The notes under the pieces were generated by a model. That model saw nothing but the letters and a program-made list of their open reading frames with translations, did not search any database and was not told where the DNA came from. Below, one piece after another: positions 49,177 through 60,774 of a stretch of 64,000 nucleotides of DNA (position 1 is the stretch's first letter; every line of letters begins with the position of its first letter). The stretch comes from Hyposmocoma kahamanoa (lineage: Eukaryota > Arthropoda > Insecta > Lepidoptera > Cosmopterigidae): NCBI RefSeq assembly GCF_003589595.1, contig NW_020654422.1:9701006-9765005 (forward strand), written 5' to 3'. A program made the position numbers and the translations under genes.

Positions 49177-50064
49177 AAGTTCAGGGAGACTTTTTTTTTG
49201 TTAATCCGGGGGAATCTGCTTACAGATACCCCGGCCCCGCGGGGGCAGAGCCGGGGTTATGTGGGACTGGGCTGAACCCTGAAGGGGAGCAGCCCGACCG
49301 CACTAAACCCCCGGAGTGTTCCTCCTCTCCGCTGTAGGTTGGGGCACGGGTACGCTGTTGCACTCGTCCGCGCCCCCACCAGCGGCTGGCCGCGCCCTGC
49401 GCAGCCCCTCCTCGAGAAGGGAGACACATCGGTCCCCCGACTCCGAATGTGAGGCTCGCCGAACACCAGACGAGCCTTCCATCCCGGGCCCCTTTATGCT
49501 GGGGAACGAACTCCCCCGAGTCCGCTACCCAGGGGCCATGGGGGGCCAGGACAGCATCCACTCAACTGTGAAGTTCAGTGGCTGCTCCCCCAGCCCCCGC
49601 GGCGGATCTGATGACAGGCTCCGCCGCAACACCTAACGCGCTTCCGCGCGGACTCTCCGAAGAGAGTCCCTTGGAGCGCCCACCACGGGCCAACCGCCCA
49701 CGTTCGGCCGCGGAGGATAGGACGAGCGGCAACGACACACCGACACGTCTCTTCCCCCGCGGCCCCGCCGCCACTGCATCATTCAAAGCGGTGCAGCCCC
49801 GCCAGGGTCGCGGAGGACAGGACGAGCGGCAACGACACACCGACACGTCTCTCCCCCCGCGACCCTCCTCCTCGCGCATCCGCGCGGTCCCGCTGACCAG
49901 ACGAGCCCCGCGCGGAACGCCCTCCTCCTCGGGTCAGCTTACCACCATCGGCCGGCCCCGTGGGTTCCTCTTAACTTCACCGTGGGATGAAATCGACCAC
50001 GGCTACTAGAGCCCCCCGCCACGACAAGGCGGGAACTCCTTCGGGGGGGAAGTTCAGGGGGGAC
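49177..50064 (-). mobile_element. GC-rich retroposed segment with ~14-bp target duplication
   Basis: About 860 bases of strongly GC-rich DNA begin with nine T (49191-49199), which is a poly-A tail on the minus strand. The flanks are aagttcagggagac (49177-49190) and aagttcaggggggac (50050-50064), a near-perfect target duplication. Within it, two ~55-base segments (49710-49765 and 49819-49874) are nearly identical and contain 'gacgagcggcaacgacacac'. Several long open frames on both strands reflect the GC content. No reverse transcriptase, gag-like or other domain is recognised, so the parent is unknown; a non-LTR element fragment or processed transcript is most likely. Confidence 0.7.
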
Positions 50065-50700
50065 TACCACAACCTCTTAAAGCAATGTAACTTTAACCTT
50101 ACATTGACTTTTCGTACCACGACGCGCTTAAAGTAAGCTTATTATAATTTTTTTTTTAATTTGTATATAATTTGTATAATGTTAAAACTATGATGATTTA
50201 TTGGCAGCTTTGTGACTATTCCATCGAGTATATAACCAGAAATAGAGACGAAATGCCATTTACTTTGTTTGAAAACTTAGAGGATGGAAAAAAAAATAAG
50301 TTTGAAAACTATTCTGCCAAATGACAACTGATGACAACTGCGCTCCGATAGGCTATTATAGCCCAAATTCGAAATATACTTTAGAGATGGGCAAGCAAAT
50401 ATTATATTATCGAAATCGATAGTATATATCGACGCCTTACTTTCTCAAACACTTATCTAATAAAGAGTGATTATTCAGGAGGTGGCAGAATTTCTATTTC
50501 CTTTAAATTTCTTATCAAGGATGTTAATTTGGATGCATTACTTTAGGAATAGGTAAAAGCCAGTGTGTCAATATGAAGGAAATTTGATGTGAAATCATCC
50601 TACAAATATGTATATACAATGCATTTTTCGCATTTTAGTTACTTTGTTTTTTAAGATACGAGTTTGAGAAAAAAGGCGACGATATGGCATTATAAATAAA
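50065..50700. other. AT-rich stretch, nothing recognised
   Basis: This may include the far 3' part of the transposase relic on the minus strand, but no frame could be followed with confidence. Confidence 0.4.
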
Positions 50701-51486
50701 CATTACCTGTTTTTTTAACGATTTCGAATTGTGTAGTATTGTTAGAATCCATAGTTATACCGAGTGAGCAAGTACTAAATGTATTTCTTACATATTTGCA
50801 CGCTTTTGTCGAATAAAAATTCAACCTAAGAGCGAAACTGCTCAATTCTGGCGAATATTTATTTTTTACAATTTTCCCAGTTCTGTGTTTAAGATATTGA
50901 CGTTGTACGATTTCTTCAATAAGCTCACCAATGTTTTAGTGTCGATGTCTTTAACTTTTTAAATTTTTTTACCTCTAATTGTTTTATTATCAATTTTAAA
51001 GATACCATCCTCTTATTATAGTAACGTACTTTCTCTTGTAGTGCCTTAATTGCCTTATTTTTATGCTTAACCTGACTTGTCAACTCTAAAACACATCTGC
51101 AAATACGTTTTTTAATCCGAGAATTAAACAGTGTGGGAGTTTCAGGATCGGTAGCTTTTCGTTTAGTTGCCCTAGGTGTAGTTGGTAAAAATTCATTTTA
51201 ATATGATGATGGTATCGGACTTGCATTTTTCGGAGCGCGTTCAGAACTTATGTTACTCTGAAGGGAAAAAAAGTCGAGTCCATAAATAATATAAGTTTAA
51301 TAAAATTAAATTAGATGGATTACGTATATCACTTACTACTACAGGCATATGCAGTGTAGGAATTGCGGTATCAAATAAGCGGCGGAGAATGTTCCTTGTA
51401 TAAAAACAGTCTTCTGTGAAATGCCGAGAGCAAACGACGCTGTAATTGCTTAGAAACCAGTTTTCCTTTTCGTGGAAGCAATCCAT
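50701..51486 (-). pseudogene. THAP-domain / P-element-type transposase relic
   Basis: On the minus strand, 51486-51337 encodes the second half of a THAP zinc-binding domain: NYSVVCSRHFTEDCF followed by AIPTLHMP, i.e. the C..H pair of the C2CH finger and the AVPT box. A consensus donor follows (gtaagt at 51336-51331) and, after a 79-base intron, the acceptor cccttcag (to 51258). The next segment stays in frame (SNISSERAPKN), is broken by a TAA at 51200-51198, then gives TPRATKRKATDPETPTLFNS and a basic coiled-coil region. A frameshift near 50930 leads to NKYSPELSSFALRL (~50870-50825), typical of THAP9/P-element transposases, with more stops afterwards. The N-terminal half of the finger is not found. 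It is non-functional as it stands. Confidence 0.75.
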
Positions 51487-52990
51487 TTTTCCTTATAGCC
51501 CGGATCTTTAGGAAATCTTCAAAAACAATACAAAAATACTAAGTTTTTTTCGGTACCCACGTATTTTAAACAAAACAACTGACAGTACACAACACTAACT
51601 GCCCATGGGTCTCCCCACAGCCCATAAACTGTCTGGACTCCTCGGGGACTTGGCACAATTACCACACTTGCAAGGTGAATAGGTGATCGCAGTATGTTAG
51701 TTGTGAAGACATCCATGGAAAGATATGGGGTGGTATTATACTAGGCCAACACCACACGGCCATAAGAAGTTAAATATATAAATGTACTCTCAAGCAAAAA
51801 CAAATTTTCCTGAGCAATAAAAACGGACGACAATCTATCACGTAATAGTTAGTGTTTCTTGTACATAATCTGACATACTTATAAAATCGATACATTATAC
51901 TCATGACTCAATACTTAACTACGACGACAGATGCATATTTTTTTACTTTACCGATTGTTTAAATAAATCATTATATATATAGTCATAATTATACTTGCAA
52001 ATATCGATACATAATATGATTTTTTTCAGTGCAACACTAGCAACGCGTGCCCAATGAATAGAATGAGATGACGTAATGGGAGTTGCATTAGGTGGAAGCA
52101 AGACGTATAAATGATTTGAAACAATTGATGGTTGTTGTCACAGACATATATCTTGTCTGTGGGTGTTGTCAATTGTTTCACTGTAAATCAACCAGTTTAA
52201 CTTGAGCTATGCTATAATGGACGAAAATTGAAAAATTGCACATCGTCTGCTTAAAGGTACAACCACATAACTGCAGAAATTGCTGGTTTGAAAATTGAAG
52301 GCTACTAAATATTTGTTTAGTGATCTGATTCAGCATTTACAGTCTACTTGATTAATCAATGGATTATTAAAGTTTCGTAAGAGGCTTTTCTTGGGTCAGT
52401 TTGTCTTTTAATTTTTCTGCAAATCTAAGAAATATATGAACATTACTGTCGGTTATTTGGTTTTAACAGTACACAACGTATTAATCTTTATAATAAAACT
52501 ATAGGGATATCAAAATACAAATATAGAAGAAATGGCCGGCTTTTCTTTTAAAACCAGAAATTTTATAAATGTATAACATTATTTGCATGATCTTTGGCAT
52601 TAACTGTCACACAACAATACGGTACGTTATTTTACCTGAATATTTTTGCTAAGCTAACGATTAAGCTATGATATGTGGTTTTGCCTGTATTGTTCTAAAT
52701 AATGAATGTAAAGGAGGGAAATGAAAATACATAATAACTGTGTACCTGAACAGGTACAGTGGTTACCTTAAAGTCAATGTAACCTATGCAATACGTACTA
52801 ACCGATTTACTAATGATAATGAAACAATTTATCTACATGCAGTATAGAAAAAAATGTATGGTTTAGAAAAATGTTTGCTATTAAAAAAAACACGAACCAA
52901 TAGCCTCTCAGGTATCACAAAACAAAAGATTGTCAGTTTTACAATTATAGCGTGAAATTTAAAACATATATTTCTATGAACTTATCTATC
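51487..52990. other. AT-rich stretch with an imperfect hairpin
   Basis: An imperfect inverted repeat lies at ~52115-52180 ('gaaacaattga ... cagacatatatcttgtctg ... tcaattgtttc'). The N-terminal exon of the THAP relic would be expected near here on the minus strand, but the frame at 51519-51716 shows no C2CH cysteines. Nothing else is recognised. Confidence 0.5.
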
Positions 52991-52994
52991 AATG

Positions 52995-53145
52995 AAGACC
53001 TCGGTGGCCATGCGGTTTGCACCGTGGGCGCTGTAAAGGACAATTTCAGAATGAACTTATGAATTCCGTTGCTCTCTTATCCGTAGTACAGGGAATTCCC
53101 TAGTTTGACACAAGTTAATTGGCATGGGAGTACATGGGAGTACAT
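52995..53145 (+). mobile_element. tRNA-derived SINE, family C, diverged copy
   Basis: The head is 'gacctcggtggccatgcggt', without a clean B box. The tail blocks 'gaattccgttgctctctta', 'cagggaattccctagtttga' and 'caagttaattggcatggg' are shared with the copies at 42811 and 60775. Confidence 0.65.
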
Positions 53146-53349
53146 TATATATTACAAAGATGTGCATCTTTACAGAGAGGTCTAAGAAAACGTGGATGCA
53201 AAAATTTTTACTAAATATTACTAAAATTTTGTCAAATGATTTCACTTTCACCCTGCGGTAGTAACAATAAAAATACTTATACATAGATCTCAGAATTAAA
53301 TCAGCTGTCGTATGTATGATAATGATTACAAAATAATTATTTTTTTGTA

Positions 53350-53385
53350 ATATTATTATAATATATATATATATATATATATTAT
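53350..53385. repeat. AT dinucleotide microsatellite
   Basis: A run of about twelve AT units lies just upstream of the mariner element. Confidence 0.9.
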
Positions 53386-53409
53386 TCTTCAGTCTCGATA
53401 AGCGCTATA

Positions 53410-54310
53410 TAAGTTTCCGGAACTGGCCGCCTACATTTATACAATATTTAAAAAGTAATTACAATATTTGCAAATGGAACTCTTTGGCTGTAGAATACAG
53501 TTTATTTCATCTGACTGTCACTTGTTTTTAACTTGTGGCGTCATGTTAGAAATTGGTTGTCTACATCACCATGGATTTAACTTCTTTTTACTTTTTTTTA
53601 ACTGTCTCCGTGGCCGAACGGTTACCATTGCTGCCACGACTGCCACGCAGAGGTCCCAGGTTCGATTCCCGGGCCGGGAGAAATAGTTGTATGGCCTACA
53701 ATTATTTCTCTCGTGATTTTGGGTATAATTTGTGGTTGTCTATATGTGTGGCCATGGCATCTGCGACTCAGGGTTTCCCTAGTGCGGGGCTATGTTGAGT
53801 GTATGCGTTATTATTATTAAACTTGTGAAAATTTTCATAGTATGATTTTCTACGACTTTAAGTGTACTTTAACAGCTCAGCGAAGCTTCACTCGGCTTTA
53901 AACTGCTTTTTGCGATGAAGCACCATGCAAGACGACTATTTATAGCTGGTTTGCAGAATTCAAACACCGTCGTATGAATCTCTGTGACAAATTTCGTTAT
54001 AGTCGCCCGTCTACTGCTGTGAACAACAAAAATATCGATCCTGTGCGCCGTATGATCAAAACAGACAGGCATGTGACATACCATGAAATTCGGGCATCTT
54101 TAGAACCAGTTACGCGGACAACGATTTTCATCACTTGACGAAGCTGTCGAAAAGTATGAAAAATTTGTTTCTGAGATTGTCACGGTTATGTTTTCAAAAT
54201 TGGTTCATTCGTATGAAAAAGTGCATTAACACTAACGGAGAATATTTTGAGAAACAATAAATTCATTTCTGACCATTTATAGTTTTTTTTTTATTCATTC
54301 CGGAAACTTA
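53410..54310 (+). mobile_element. Mariner (Tc1/mariner) element, decayed and internally deleted, with nested SINE
   Basis: The ends are TAAGTTTCCGGAA (53410) and its inverted match TTCCGGAAACTTA (ending 54310). Each is flanked by TA (53408-53409 and 54311-54312), the mariner target duplication. The interior encodes part of the N-terminal transposase region at ~53931-54135 (SWFAEFKHRRMNLCDKF, then RPSTA, VRRMI, VTYHEIRASL) and the very C-terminus at ~54205-54260 (KKCINTNGEYFEK, stop). The central catalytic D..D..D region is deleted and stops interrupt the frame. A family A SINE at 53601-53818 sits upstream of the surviving coding part. Confidence 0.9.
53601..53818 (+). mobile_element. tRNA-derived SINE, family A, nested in mariner
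   Basis: It starts 'actgtctccgtggccgaacg', has the B box 'ggttcgattcccgg' near 53660, and carries the family tail ending 'gttgagtgtatgcgtt'. It lies between the two mariner ends, so this SINE was active after the mariner inserted. Confidence 0.88.
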
Positions 54311-54312
54311 TA

Positions 54313-54629
54313 GTGCGCCTCACGTATATACTCCTTGGTGACACTAACAGTTGACGCTAGACTATAATTCCGAATTCACAACGTGACAATCAAGGCTCAG
54401 CTTGATTTATTTATTTTTCTTTAAAGAGATGGCATTATACAGTTCATATAGCGTTATTTCATTCCTAGTTTTAGTAAGAAATAGACCATATTGGGAAATC
54501 ATTCGTTCTTTCAGTCACTTTAGCAATAATACATTACTTGGTTGATAGGTATGTCATGGTACGAATATGAGTAATATAATAAGCTTACAATATGTTTACA
54601 TTGAAATAAGATTATTTTTTGAATGGTTA
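54313..54629. other. Unassigned stretch
   Basis: AT-rich DNA between the mariner end and the GC-rich segment. Nothing is recognised. Confidence 0.5.
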
Positions 54630-55515
54630 TGGTAGGCCCCTAGTCCTGACCCCAGATCAGCCCGTGGACGGAGTTGTCACAGACTGTTGTCACGGCCTTC
54701 ATTCGGTTCTCAAAAGGCTAGTGCCTCGGGCGCGCGGTCCCGGGTGAACGTACAGCACCCTCCTTATTTTCCAGATAAGTACCGGAGCTGTTGACACGCT
54801 CACTTCCCGTTGTGCATTGCACAACTAACGATTGCCACCGCTAAGACGTTGAATCTGAATTCAACTATCATCTCTCTTTAACGCAGTTGTAGACATGCTC
54901 ACTTCTCGACGCCTCTCCGTGCGCCTATTCAGTTCCTAGTATTCCGATACGCCTGGATCGACCGGAGGATATCTAGCTTATGCTTTACTACTTATCCAGA
55001 CTAGTACCGGAGATGTCAGTCGCAGTGTCCTGCGACAATATCCGGACATAGTTCCAACTTAAAGTGACTCTCGTGTGCAGCAGGTCCTTTCATATTAGGC
55101 TCTTGTCCAAACCGCTACTAAGATGCGCTGCGCACGAGATCCATCTCGCACGGCGTCCACGCCCCGGCAACACTTTACCGGGGCAGATGAACGAAGAGAC
55201 GGACGTCTCTGCACACTCTGCAGTTACCAGAAGTCCCGGTGAGTTCGTACCCAGAGTCCGGATCCACCAAAGACACCTGTGAAGGCGTATCACTGGCGGA
55301 GGGCTTAGTCCGGACGTCCGCCGTACTGTGATCTTACCGGGGAACCCAAAGAAGGTGGAAGGTCCCACCGGAAATCCCTATCCGTGTTGTCGGTAGATGG
55401 GGACAGGTAGACATGGTCAGCTCCCATAATATCTTTTCTACATAAGTTTTGTTTATAGTGACCCTCCCTGTCGACCTCTTGGTTATACGGGAAGGGCACT
55501 ATAACCTGGGCAAGC
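54630..55515 (+). mobile_element. GC-rich interspersed element, longest copy of the 'cctcttggttatacggga' family
   Basis: A ~880-base GC-rich segment starting near 'ggtaggcccctagtcctgac' ends with the tail 'ctacataagttttgtttata', 'gacctcttggttatacggga' and 'acctgggcaagcaag'. The tail is shared with 39352-39445 (minus strand) and 49065-49165. The recurrence of only the right end at other sites is the pattern of 5'-truncated retroposons. Open frames on both strands carry no recognisable domain, so this is probably a LINE 3' UTR or a large SINE. The left boundary is approximate. Confidence 0.6.
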
Positions 55516-57844
55516 AAGCCCGCACAGGGACCTACCTAGTATGAACATGGTGAGTGTTAATAAAATAAGGTTGTTTTTAAAATAAGGTGTGGTTTTCGAG
55601 TAAATCGAGTAAAATTTCGACAGTTTTTTTTTTGTTCGAAAAGCAAGGGACTTTCTGCATGCGCCCATAACAAAATACAAAAAAATATATCATTTTTTGA
55701 CTTATTGACGCTGTAGGCGCTGATGTGTAACAAATCATATCAATGTTACATTTTTACCGTACTCTGTAGATGTTTACATCATGGTTCTAACCATCGCGAT
55801 GAGACACAAAGTAAAATAGAATCAATTAATTGTTGCCCAGGTAAATGTACAGTAGTTAAAACTGTAACAAACTTCCGAAAATAGCAATTAATGCAACAAA
55901 GCCAGACACGACAACGTAGCAATCGATTTATAGCGGACTTATTGCGAGGCACAATGAGCTTCTGTGAACAGTCACTGCTAAAGTTTAATTAAAGATTCAT
56001 GATAAATTGTCTCAGGAAACTGCATTCTGCGCCGCGTCTCGCACGTGAATAACGCTCCGCGAGCACTTAAATAACTTAAGCCGGTAACCTTACAATAAAT
56101 TCATGAGCCTCACCGCCTTTGTTTTGGTCGCGGTGTTTTCGTAACGCTAATTGGCAGGAAGAGCTGCTGAAACGATCTCAAATGAGCAACGGTTATATTT
56201 ACATTGTTTAACGTTGCTTTGTGTAATGTGTACGGATTTAACAAAGAGCTTTGCCCTCCGCTTACTTACTAACAACTGTGTATGTATATTATTTATGGTA
56301 TGCATTCAGACAAAGTTCCCACTGCTCCTTTGCAGCTTTGTGTATTTGAAATCAAGCTCTTTTAATTTTCAGGTCTGGTGTACGGTCTACCTATATGAGA
56401 TAGAAGTTATATCAGTAGATGCACCTGAAAATTAAATAGAAATATTCGCCGACAAGAAGAAGCATTCGTAGAAAGCACGAGCAGATTAAAGTTCCGCAGC
56501 GCTCATTGCATTAAATTGCATATTTAGAAATAATATTAACGTCTCAACGTTCTATGTACACCTAATTTAATTTCGGAGTCCTTTGTGCGGTATGGCTGGA
56601 ATCTTAAAGCCATTTCAAAGACACCTCGCGCGGCCGACTCGCACTGAGCGAGAGGAAATAAAGTTATGATTTATGTAGTGAAATATGTTGCAGAAGGCCA
56701 ACTCTCGCGACGCGTTCTGTCTATGACAACGTACATTTTTAGCGTGCTACAACTACGGAAAGACAATCGTTTTTATTATATTAGCAACAAGCTGAAAAAA
56801 TGAGTGGTATTTGTCAAAAGCCTTTTGTAACCAATAAGTGATGAATTTTAATTTAATTTCTGTTTAATGCAATTTGAAAAAGACTTTCAATATAAACTAA
56901 CAAAACTTACTTAAATCCGATGGTGGGTATGACTGGGATTCTGGATTTTAAAACAATGCGCTAACCAGACCACTGCGAGTGAACAATGTTCATCCACACA
57001 TTTTCTTAACGGAACAATTTGAACGATTCACTGCGTGCGTCTCTTGTTTGCATTGAATTTGAGTAAATTTTTTTTGAGTCTGACTATTTTACTCGTCTTT
57101 GGAATGACACCACAATTTTGGCTCGGATTTATGGATTTTGATTTGTTGCTGTTGGCAGAATGTATTTGAAGCTGTTTTCATTTCTCACTATTTGGATAAT
57201 TTATAGTTATATTTATTTAAGTATTTGTTTTGCAAAATTAGTAAATATTTTGCTAGATCAACTTTGCAGACAACCAATATAGTAATATTTATTATTTTAT
57301 GTTTATATCGCTACACTTAATACTTTCCTGTCTGCACCGGTCGGTTTTTGTTTACTTCTTAGAATTTGTTACTAAGATTTGCATATTGAAGTAAATTTTT
57401 GATATACTGCATTCTTCTTCGTCTTGTTTTGCTTACTATAGTGCCCCGTTAAGATTTCTATTTGTTGCCAGAATGAAGTGTTGTTATAAACACTGATTGA
57501 TGCTTCACAACCAATTTCGACTACAGCGACCACATCCAACGATTTAATGAAACAGATTATAAATATGAACCAAAGACCATTGATATCAACTATTTATATG
57601 TCATTTAATATGAGAAAATAAATACTTTTTTCTATTCTCTGTTCAAATATTTCCAAACAAACATTATGTTCAGACTCTAAACACATAAATCATAATACCA
57701 TTATTTTTTAATTTAGCTTGTCCACATTATCGCAAGTCGCAATTAGCAAAAATAGCTGTACTGTACTGCGACGACTGACTATAACCATATCAAAGGGTTT
57801 CCTTCAATTCGTCACTAATAGAAATTTTATACGTTGAGCTATTT
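55516..57844. other. Non-coding stretch with conserved-looking islands
   Basis: GC-richer islands lie at ~55900-55960, 56010-56160 and 56600-56740. The last contains a ~40-base module (56652-56690, 'aggaaataaagttatgattt') that is similar to 43104-43143 in intron 1 of the sarcoglycan gene. No exon is recognised; the frame at 56151-56435 lacks a domain. Confidence 0.45.
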
Positions 57845-58145
57845 AACCGAATTCAAAAAAAGGAGGAGGTTCTCATTTCGACTTTTTTGGGATTTATGTT
57901 ACGCGATAACTTGAGAACCGATATGAAAACCGATTTTGGTGATACTTTTTTTGTTGGAAAGATGTTACCTTAGTATTGATCCCATTTAAATTTAAAGAAA
58001 ATATTCCATCTGTAAAGGTGGCAAACTAGGGGATGAATCTGGTTTCGCACACTTTCCGGTAACCGATTTCAATAAAACTTGGCGAAGAGATGGAATTACA
58101 CGAAGCTTTGAGTTTGGTTTTTTCAGTACTCTGTACTTAGAGTAT
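57845..58145 (+). repeat. Common lepidopteran interspersed repeat, plus-strand copy
   Basis: It begins 'gaattcaaaaaaaggaggag' and continues 'acgcgataacttgagaaccg', 'tcccatttaaatttaaagaa', 'gtggcaaactaggggatga' and 'gtaaccgatttcaataaaac'. The same block order is found in complement at 16314-16640. Confidence 0.7.
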
Positions 58146-59046
58146 TTATATAATACTCTAAGTATATGATATGATTAATCAGAACAAAAATATTTTGATG
58201 TGTTCAAAGTGTTTTACTTTGCACTTCACAGTTAGAGAGTTGTCATCTGTTTGTTAGGGCCTTTCAAAGGAGGTATTCCGTGAGAAGACTCAACGTCATT
58301 GGCAAGTTCGCGCACGTGGCGGCTTCCTGGAAGTTTCCAGGCTTATGATACTAACGATCAATTTATTTAATTACGCTACTTTGCTGTGGCTAATGAAAAG
58401 CTGCCGGTTCAAACTGGTTCAGACGAGATATGAATTTTTTTGTTTCTATGCTTATAATACCCCTTTCACGATTTTTACAGTTTGTGATTTGGACATACGC
58501 TGTTAATATTTTAATACACTGTAAATATGTTTTTAACTAAAATGAGTAGCAGCTAGGAGGAATGTGTATTATTCGTTCGTGCGTTCGTTCTATGAAAAAT
58601 GTCACCCTATAACAGTTTAGGGACCTATAATTTTACTTACAAAATAATTTTATTTGTAGAGCAAGCAAGTGTCTGGATAGTGTGCTGAGAAATCATGATC
58701 CAATACTCAATATATTTATTGCATTCAATATGGTAGTATAAACATGCATAGTATTCAGAAATAGATTTAGATAAGTCATTGATATAGATTAGGAAAAGTA
58801 CATCCAATCACGCTGCCCTGCGGTATTGAACTTGTCATGTAATGCTGGTCAGATCTAACGTTACGTATTGTACATGTATTGTAATCAAAAAATTCTATAT
58901 CAACATATTGAACTCGTTTTTTGCCCGGATGACCCAGATGTCGATATATTCAATTGTAATGTTAATGTACTATAGCGTAACAGACATTTTACATAATTTT
59001 ATTGAGTACTTCATGACTGTCAATGCAGGTATTGGGCTGTTTCTTT
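58146..59046. other. Unassigned non-coding stretch
   Basis: There is a GC-richer patch at ~58260-58350 and a possible short tRNA-like remnant at ~58380-58435 ('gctgccggttcaaactggtt'). Nothing firm is recognised. Confidence 0.45.
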
Positions 59047-59326
59047 TTTTTTATGATATCCTGAGACAGGACGTACAAGTCGTACGCCTGGTGGTAAGCG
59101 TATAGCAATTGCAGTGCCACTCAAAACCATAAATCGCAAAGATCTGAGGGGCACTGCCACCGTGACCGTCACCTTGAGACATAAGTTGACAAGTCCCATG
59201 CGCCTGTAATTTCACCAGCACCCTTACCCTTAAAAATCGGAATGCTGTTATTAGTAACATTATTGCTTGGCGGCAGAATCAGGTAAGGTGGCATTACTTC
59301 CTTGGCCCAACTCTTTCACAAGGAGC
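59047..59326 (+). mobile_element. SINE-like repeat, family B, full copy
   Basis: The blocks are 'cctgagacaggacgtacaag', 'gcagtgccactcaaaacc', 'cgcaaagatctgaggggcac', 'cgtcaccttgagacataagt', 'gtaatttcaccagcaccctt' and 'aggtaaggtggcattacttc', ending 'tttcacaaggag'. Confidence 0.85.
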
Positions 59327-59327
59327 T

Positions 59328-59444
59328 TTTTTTTATAATAGGTACTAAGTGAGAGGGCGAACAAGTCGTGCGATTGGTGTTAAGCGACATGCCTGTCCAT
59401 AGCAGTTGCAGTGCCACTCAAAGCTTTAAATAGCAAAGATATAG
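59328..59444 (+). mobile_element. SINE-like repeat, family B, 5' part only, tandem to the full copy
   Basis: It follows the full copy after a short T-run and repeats only the head ('gagagggcgaacaagtcgtg', 'gcgacatgcctgtccatagc', 'agtgccactcaaagctttaa') before stopping at 'gcaaagatataggtgg'. Loss of the 3' half is unusual for a retroposon and suggests a later deletion. Confidence 0.75.
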
Positions 59445-60140
59445 GTGGAAACCGTAATTGGCTTACGTTTTTATTCTATTTTTATTAAGCTATTGGTTTC
59501 TCATGAATGAATATTTTTATTTTCTTTTCAGTGCAATCATCTTATCTAAAAACAATCTCAAAAAGGCATCATAATATAAAACCGACACAGGAATGTAACA
59601 CATATAATACTAAATAACTTGGGCATACATATCTAATATGCACGAGTGGAGTATGTAGGTATAATCGGTGCGGACCACGCACGACCCACGTCACTTAGGC
59701 TAAGGAACCTCAGTGGCATTTTGAGCAGATAATAGGTATTGTACAGGGTGTTTTGAAAGAGACCAATAAAACTGTATAATCTCTTTCAATCCATCTTACT
59801 CTCTTTGTGTTTGTAGCGAATCGCAGCAGTCGCTACAAATCTTTTTTTTTTTTCATTGACTACCAATGTACCTATATATATTTTATATAGTCTTTTTAAG
59901 TTCAGTTTTGCATTTAAATTCTAAATTTAAATGTGATTATTTTTGGCGCCTTTTCTTATTAATGACTATTGTTTCTGTTTTGATTGACAGCGGTGCGTTG
60001 TTATGTAATAAAATGTAAGTACATTATACAAGACCAAAGTCTTGTAACCTCCAGCTTGTTAGCACCCACCCGAACCTATTGATACAGTCCGCTAGAGTGT
60101 TAAAAACTTCCATATAAAGTTGTATAAACGCAAGTTATTA
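59445..60140. other. Unassigned non-coding stretch
   Basis: AT-rich, with a T-run at ~59841-59852. No gene or classified repeat is recognised. Confidence 0.5.
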
Positions 60141-60350
60141 ACTGCCTCCGTGGCCGAACGGTTACCATGCCGGACTGCCACGCAGAGGTCCCAGGTTCGA
60201 TTCCAGGGCCGGGAGAAATAGTTGTATGGCCTACAATTATTTGTCTCGTGAGTTTGGGTGTAAGTTGTGGTTGTCTATGTGTGTGTCCATGGCACCCGCG
60301 ACACAGGGTTTCCCTAGTGCGGGGCTATGTTGAGTGTGTGCGTTATTTAT
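60141..60350 (+). mobile_element. tRNA-derived SINE, family A, near-intact copy
   Basis: It starts 'actgcctccgtggccgaacg'. The A box region is intact, the B box 'ggttcgattcc' lies near 60195, and the body 'cagggtttccctagtgcggg' and tail end at 'gagtgtgtgcgtta'. It is one of the best preserved copies in the window. Confidence 0.88.
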
Positions 60351-60774
60351 TATTTAGTTATTCGTTTAGCCATAAATGTAAATATTCTTAATTAATAAAC
60401 GTATTTTATTCAAAGATTTTTTGACAAGCGTATTGCCATGTTAATAACTCTCTTTAGTTTTGTAATTGGAAAAGCATTCTTTAAGATACAAATAAATAAG
60501 CACGAACAGTCAAATATTAGTGAAAATTAGGGCGATGCTGATGGTCACGCGCCGTTTTATGATTCAATTGTCCGTGGGCCAGCAACCGTCTTCATGCCAG
60601 CCCGTGCCTGTCACAGCCCCGTCACGTCGCCGGAGAAACGTCACAAATTAACACGTCGGACAAACATTGTAGTTGCGAATGTAGCTTTGAATACAATTTA
60701 TTGCATTTAATATTTCGTAGTGAGAGCCCATATATCTAACAATATATCGAGGGTTTCAGTATCTCAAACGGTTT
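60351..60774. other. Unassigned stretch with a GC-rich patch
   Basis: A GC-rich, possibly conserved patch lies at ~60530-60660. No coding exon is recognised. Confidence 0.45.

Noticed and set aside
49316..50009. Long open frames on both strands in the GC-rich segment as a protein-coding gene
   Set aside because: High GC gives stop-poor frames in several directions at once; no domain, splice signal or homologous motif was seen, and the segment has retroposon hallmarks.
54630..55515. Reverse-transcriptase coding region in the GC-rich element
   Set aside because: No FADD-type box or other RT motif found in the frames examined; only the repeated tail identifies it as a mobile element.
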